Assembly: GCA_041569895.1 (NCBI GenBank)
Contig: JBFFXF010000365.1
Location: 1-5,888, forward strand
Reading direction: 5' to 3'
Origin: JBFFXF01 sp041569895
GTDB taxonomy: Bacteria > Planctomycetota > UBA8108 > JACQVS01
DNA: 5,888 nucleotides
Within the stretch, counting starts at the first letter, position 1; every line of letters begins with the position of its first letter. Below the pieces are notes generated by a model that saw only the letters and a list, made by a program, of their open reading frames with translations, ran no database searches and was not told where the DNA came from. Below are positions 3,289 through 5,888 of the stretch, piece by piece. The translations under genes and the position numbers were made by a program.

Positions 3289-5778
3289 ATGCGCGGACAC
3301 ACTCCAGAAATCCCTCGTGAGATTCCACGTCGTCGTGTTGACCCGAACGCATGGGCGACCCTGCTCTTCCTGCCCCTGATGGCAGCGGCGGCCGGGCTGC
3401 CGTGCGCCGCGCTCCACGGCCAGGAGAGCGCGGCGGTGGCGATTCCGGCGTCGTCGGTGCGCGCGCTCTCGGGACACACCGAGACGGCCTACGACGTCAC
3501 CTTCAGCCCGCGCGGCGACCTCGTCGCATCGGCGAGCTTCGACCGTTCGATCAAGGTGTGGAAGACGTCCGACGGCTCGCTCGTCGGCACGCTCGAGGGG
3601 CACGAGGGCAAGGTGCTCGCCATCACCTTCAGCCCGGACGGCGGCACGATTCTCTCGGGGAGCGAGGACAAGACCCTCCGGCTGTGGACGGTGCCCGGCG
3701 CCGGACCGGACGTCATCGGCGGCCACTCGGGACGCGTCGATGCGCTCGCCGTGAGTCCCGATGAGCGCTGGCTCGCGACCGCGTCGGCCGATGGCACCGT
3801 GGTCGTGCGCGAGCACGGCAGCCGCAAGAAGGCCTTCACGCTGAAGGGCTCGGGCCCGCGCTCGGTCGGCTTCGCGACCGACGGATCGCTAGTCGCGGGC
3901 GGCTTCGCGAACGGCACCTTGCGGGTGTGGGCGCTCCCCGTGCCGAAGCCGGCGACGGTGGCGAGCGCGGCGGGGGCGGACGTCGCTCTCGTCCCCGCGG
4001 GCCAGCCGTGGCGCTTCCACAAGGGAACCGAGGCGCCGCCCGCCGACTGGGCGAAGCCGGGCTTCGACGACTCGAAGTGGGAGACCGGCAACTCCGGCTT
4101 CGGCTACAGCTCGAACGCCGAGGAGCTGCAGACGGTCGGGACGCGGCTCGACGACATGCCGCAGAGGCAGTACCTGTCGCTCTTCATTCGCAAGACGTTC
4201 CGGGTCGACGACGTGAAGCGCGTCGAGAAGCTGTCGCTGCGGATGCTCTTCGACGACGCGTTCGTCGCGTACCTCAACGGCGTCGAGGTGGGCCGCGAGA
4301 AGATCGAGGGCAGCCCGCCCGCTCACAACGCCGCGGCGGTCGCGGCAGGCGAGCCGACCGAGACGGTCGTCGACCTGACGCCGCACCTCGGCCAATTGAA
4401 GGACGGCGACAACGTGCTCGCGATCCAGGGACACAACGCCTCGACGTCGAGCTCCGATTTCGTGCTGACGCCGGTGCTCTCCGCCTCGCTTCGCGCGCAG
4501 GAGAAGAAGGAGGAGAAGAAGCCCGGGCCCGGAGCCGAGGTGCTCGTCGCTGGCGAGCTCGGCGGACCGGTGACCGCGGTGGCGATCGCGCCGGGTGGCG
4601 CCGCGGTCGCCTGTGTCTCGCGACCGGGCGAGGTCCACGTGCATGCGATCAGCGGCGACGGCGGGAAGCGGACCGTGAAGGTGGGCGAGGGCGCGGTCGG
4701 TGGCGTGGCGTTCCTGGACGACGCGACCATCATCGCGGCGCGGGCCGATGGCTCGCTGCGGGTCTTCGAGATCGAGTCCGGGAAGGAATCGAAGGCGATG
4801 GCGGGTCACGAGGGCGCCGTGCGCTCCCTCGCCGTGGCGCCAGGCGGCAAGGTGGCCGCGAGCGGAGGCGAGGACCGCAGCGTGCGCATCTGGAACGTCG
4901 CCGAGGGGAAGGAGGCGCGCAAGCTCGATGGGCACGAGGCCGCGGTGGTCTCGGTCGCCTTCAGCGCCGACGGCCAGACGCTCGTCTCCGGCGCGGCGGA
5001 TGGATCGGTGCGCGTCTGGAACGCGCTCGACGGGAGCCCCATCACGGCCTTCAAGCAGGGGGGCGCGACGACGTCGGTCGGCGTCTCCCGCGACGGCAAG
5101 TACTACTCGGCCGGTCAGGGCAACGACGTCATCGTCTGGCGCGTCGCGACGCCAGGCGCGGTGAAGTCGCTCACCGGCCACGGCGCGCTGGTGCACGCGG
5201 TGGCGCTCTCCCGCGACAGCCAGCGAGCGGCGTCCGGCAGCGCCGACAAGACGGTGCGCATCTGGAACGTCGCCGACGGCAAGCAGCTGCACTCGATCAA
5301 CGCCCATGACGGCAGCGTCTACTGCGTCGCCTTCTCGCCCGACGGCGCGACGGTCGCCTCGGGCGGATACGACAAGACGATCAAGCTGTGGAACGCGGCG
5401 GACGGCAAGGAGATCAAGAAGCTCGAGGGCCATGAGGAGGGCATCTTCGCGCTGACGTTCTCCGCCGACGGCAAGACGCTGGTCAGCGCCAGCTCCGACC
5501 GGACGGTCCGCATCTGGGAGGTCGACTCGGGCACCTCGACGCGTGTGCTCTCCGGTCACCCCGGCTGGGTGATGGACGTTCACCTGCTCCCGGACGGCGG
5601 CGCCGTGTCGGCGGACTACGGCGGCCACGTCTTCCTGTGGAGCCTCGAGAGCGGCGAGGCGACCCGGCGGTGGCGCGTCGACGGCACGGTGCACGGCTTC
5701 GCGGCATCCGCGGACGGGGCGAAGCTCGCCACCGCCAACTCGAACGGCACGGTCTTCCTGATCAACCGACCGGAATAA
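3289..5778 (+). CDS. Exported WD40-repeat protein with inserted beta-sandwich domain
   Basis: Protein of 829 residues, probably extracytoplasmic and acting as a binding scaffold; no catalytic motif is seen. A basic N-region (RRR 14-16) is followed by a hydrophobic segment 21-42, giving a signal peptide that could be cleaved near 41-49; there is no good lipobox. WD40-like repeats 1-4 cover about 58-214. A non-WD40 domain at about 231-401 is followed by a Lys/Glu-rich linker (EKKEEKK 405-411). Ten more repeats cover about 418-826. Repeats with clear GH and [IVL]W signatures include those ending at W91, W133, W535, W577, W659, W701 and W743; the ones near 418-452, 460-494 and 586-617 are degenerate. 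Fourteen repeats would fit two seven-bladed propellers, with the insert lying between blades 4 and 5 of the first. The gene is divergent from the response regulator/sigma/kinase cluster, has its own promoter and terminator, and could be a target or partner of that system. Its ligand is unknown. Confidence 0.92.
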   Translation: MRGHTPEIPREIPRRRVDPNAWATLLFLPLMAAAAGLPCAALHGQESAAVAIPASSVRALSGHTETAYDVTFSPRGDLVASASFDRSIKVWKTSDGSLVGTLEGHEGKVLAITFSPDGGTILSGSEDKTLRLWTVPGAGPDVIGGHSGRVDALAVSPDERWLATASADGTVVVREHGSRKKAFTLKGSGPRSVGFATDGSLVAGGFANGTLRVWALPVPKPATVASAAGADVALVPAGQPWRFHKGTEAPPADWAKPGFDDSKWETGNSGFGYSSNAEELQTVGTRLDDMPQRQYLSLFIRKTFRVDDVKRVEKLSLRMLFDDAFVAYLNGVEVGREKIEGSPPAHNAAAVAAGEPTETVVDLTPHLGQLKDGDNVLAIQGHNASTSSSDFVLTPVLSASLRAQEKKEEKKPGPGAEVLVAGELGGPVTAVAIAPGGAAVACVSRPGEVHVHAISGDGGKRTVKVGEGAVGGVAFLDDATIIAARADGSLRVFEIESGKESKAMAGHEGAVRSLAVAPGGKVAASGGEDRSVRIWNVAEGKEARKLDGHEAAVVSVAFSADGQTLVSGAADGSVRVWNALDGSPITAFKQGGATTSVGVSRDGKYYSAGQGNDVIVWRVATPGAVKSLTGHGALVHAVALSRDSQRAASGSADKTVRIWNVADGKQLHSINAHDGSVYCVAFSPDGATVASGGYDKTIKLWNAADGKEIKKLEGHEEGIFALTFSADGKTLVSASSDRTVRIWEVDSGTSTRVLSGHPGWVMDVHLLPDGGAVSADYGGHVFLWSLESGEATRRWRVDGTVHGFAASADGAKLATANSNGTVFLINRPE
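3979..4491 (+). other. Beta-sandwich (galactose-binding-like) domain inserted in the WD40 protein
   Basis: This segment encodes residues 231-401. It contains an aromatic-rich DWAKPGFDDSKWETGNSGFGY stretch (253-273), YLSLFIRKTFRVDD (295-308), LRMLFDDAFVAYLNGVEVGRE (317-337) and DGDNVLAIQGHN (372-383). This order (a Trp-containing entry strand, a 'RKTF' strand, a 'DD-F-AYLNG' strand and a 'G-N-LAI--HN' strand) resembles the jelly-roll modules appended to secreted carbohydrate-active and CotH-like proteins of planctomycetes and related bacteria. The fold call is by pattern recognition. A sugar or glycan ligand is inference. Confidence 0.65.
4882..4904 (+). repeat. First copy of a perfect 23-base direct repeat within WD40 blades
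   Basis: This stretch at the end of repeat 7 encodes VRIWNVAE and is identical at the DNA level to 5254-5276 in repeat 10. Identity over 23 bases including third positions suggests recent duplication or gene conversion between blades rather than selection on the protein alone. Confidence 0.85.
5254..5276 (+). repeat. Second copy of the 23-base direct repeat
   Basis: Identical to 4882-4904, here encoding the end of repeat 10 (VRIWNVAD). The copies are 372 bases apart, three repeats along. They cannot be the product of a simple seven-blade duplication, which would join blades seven apart. Confidence 0.85.
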
Positions 5779-5800
5779 CGGCGGAACGTCCGCGTCTTTT
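5779..5800 (+). terminator. Probable intrinsic terminator of the WD40 gene
   Basis: Two bases after the TAA, GCGGA (5781-5785) and TCCGC (5789-5793) form a 5-bp GC-rich stem with an ACG loop, followed by GTCTTTT (5794-5800). The stem could be extended by two pairs across one bulged base. The stem is short, so efficiency is uncertain, but position and T-run fit a Rho-independent terminator. Confidence 0.5.
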
Positions 5801-5827
5801 CGTCCTCGTCCTCGTCCTCGTCCTCGT
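5801..5827. repeat. Tandem hexanucleotide repeat (CGTCCT)4
   Basis: Four perfect copies of CGTCCT (5801-5824) plus a partial CGT follow directly after the proposed terminator T-run. Perfect tandem hexamers of this kind are prone to slippage and length variation. On the minus strand it reads AGGACG. It lies outside any supported gene. Confidence 0.9.
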
Positions 5828-5832
5828 GTCCC

Positions 5833-5856
5833 GGAAGCGGGCAACGGGACGGGAAC
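5833..5856 (+). repeat. Third G-rich patch, degenerate hexamers
   Basis: GGAAGC, GGGCAAC, GGGAC and GGGAAC follow one another here. The units resemble those at 168-197 and 3201-3230 but the spacing varies (5 to 7 bases) and only three runs reach GGG. I treat it as a decayed relative of the two arrays; that link is inference. The rest of the window to 5888 shows no gene. Confidence 0.5.
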
Positions 5857-5888
5857 CCCCATACCCCGGAAAAAACGGCCCGTCCGCC

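Noticed and set aside
3313..3414. Tat signal or lipoprotein signal in the WD40 protein
   Set aside because: The RRR is not followed by a Tat-like consensus, and the only cysteine in the signal region (C39, after GLP) does not fit a lipobox. An ordinary secretory signal is the safer call.
3024..3479. N-terminal extension of the response regulator on the minus strand
   Set aside because: The receiver domain is complete from the ATG at 3023, and the extra residues are antisense to the WD40 signal peptide and leader.
3889..5862. Minus-strand open frame of 657 codons antisense to the WD40 gene
   Set aside because: The translation mirrors the WD40 repeats as low-complexity Arg/Asp/Val-rich text, begins inside the tandem hexamers at the window end, and has no recognisable domain or ribosome site.
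1..5888. CRISPR arrays, tRNA or rRNA genes, insertion sequences, phage genes
   Set aside because: No spaced direct repeats of CRISPR type, no cloverleaf or rRNA-like sequence, and no transposase, integrase or phage motif was seen on either strand.

Overview
The window is strongly GC-rich by eye and has the look of a planctomycete or another PVC-type or deep-branching environmental bacterium. The evidence is the sigma factor, which reads like the Planctomycetes-type ECF subfamily (VDASDIVQDV, MPFHLWLRQLARDHMI), its coupling to a Hanks-type Ser/Thr kinase, and a large exported WD40 protein carrying a carbohydrate-binding-like beta-sandwich. No rRNA or other marker is present, so the taxonomic call is inference. 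Most other long open frames are shadows produced by the high GC content.

Layout. Positions 1-219 hold a 21-base C homopolymer, short repeats and a G-rich hexamer array, with no gene seen. A leftward (minus-strand) cluster then occupies 220-3023. In transcription order it contains a single-domain response regulator (3023 to 2640), a 72-base spacer with two GC hairpins, an ECF-like sigma factor (2567 to 1947), and a membrane Ser/Thr protein kinase (1950 to 220) whose start overlaps the sigma stop by 4 bases (ATGA). A 265-base divergent spacer (3024-3288) carries a candidate operator-like inverted repeat, a plausible sigma70 promoter, a second G-rich hexamer array and competing hairpins. One rightward gene (3289-5778) encodes an 829-residue exported protein with 14 WD40-like repeats interrupted by a beta-sandwich. 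A probable terminator, a (CGTCCT)4 array and a third G-rich patch fill 5779-5888.

How the parts may work together (inference). The leftward cluster places an aspartyl-phosphate receiver, a promoter-specificity factor and a Ser/Thr kinase next to each other, with no recognisable anti-sigma gene in the window. This suggests a sigma factor controlled by phosphorylation. The kinase has a C-terminal bundle of about six membrane helices rather than an external sensor domain, so it would sense the membrane or a membrane partner. The divergent WD40 protein is a possible target or extracytoplasmic partner. Planctomycete kinases often carry WD40 repeats in the same chain, whereas here the two modules sit in adjacent divergent genes.

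The most unusual items are the WD40/beta-sandwich architecture, the DASD motif in the sigma factor next to its kinase, and the imperfect GGGnnC hexamer arrays or G-rich patches found in each of the three main non-coding stretches.
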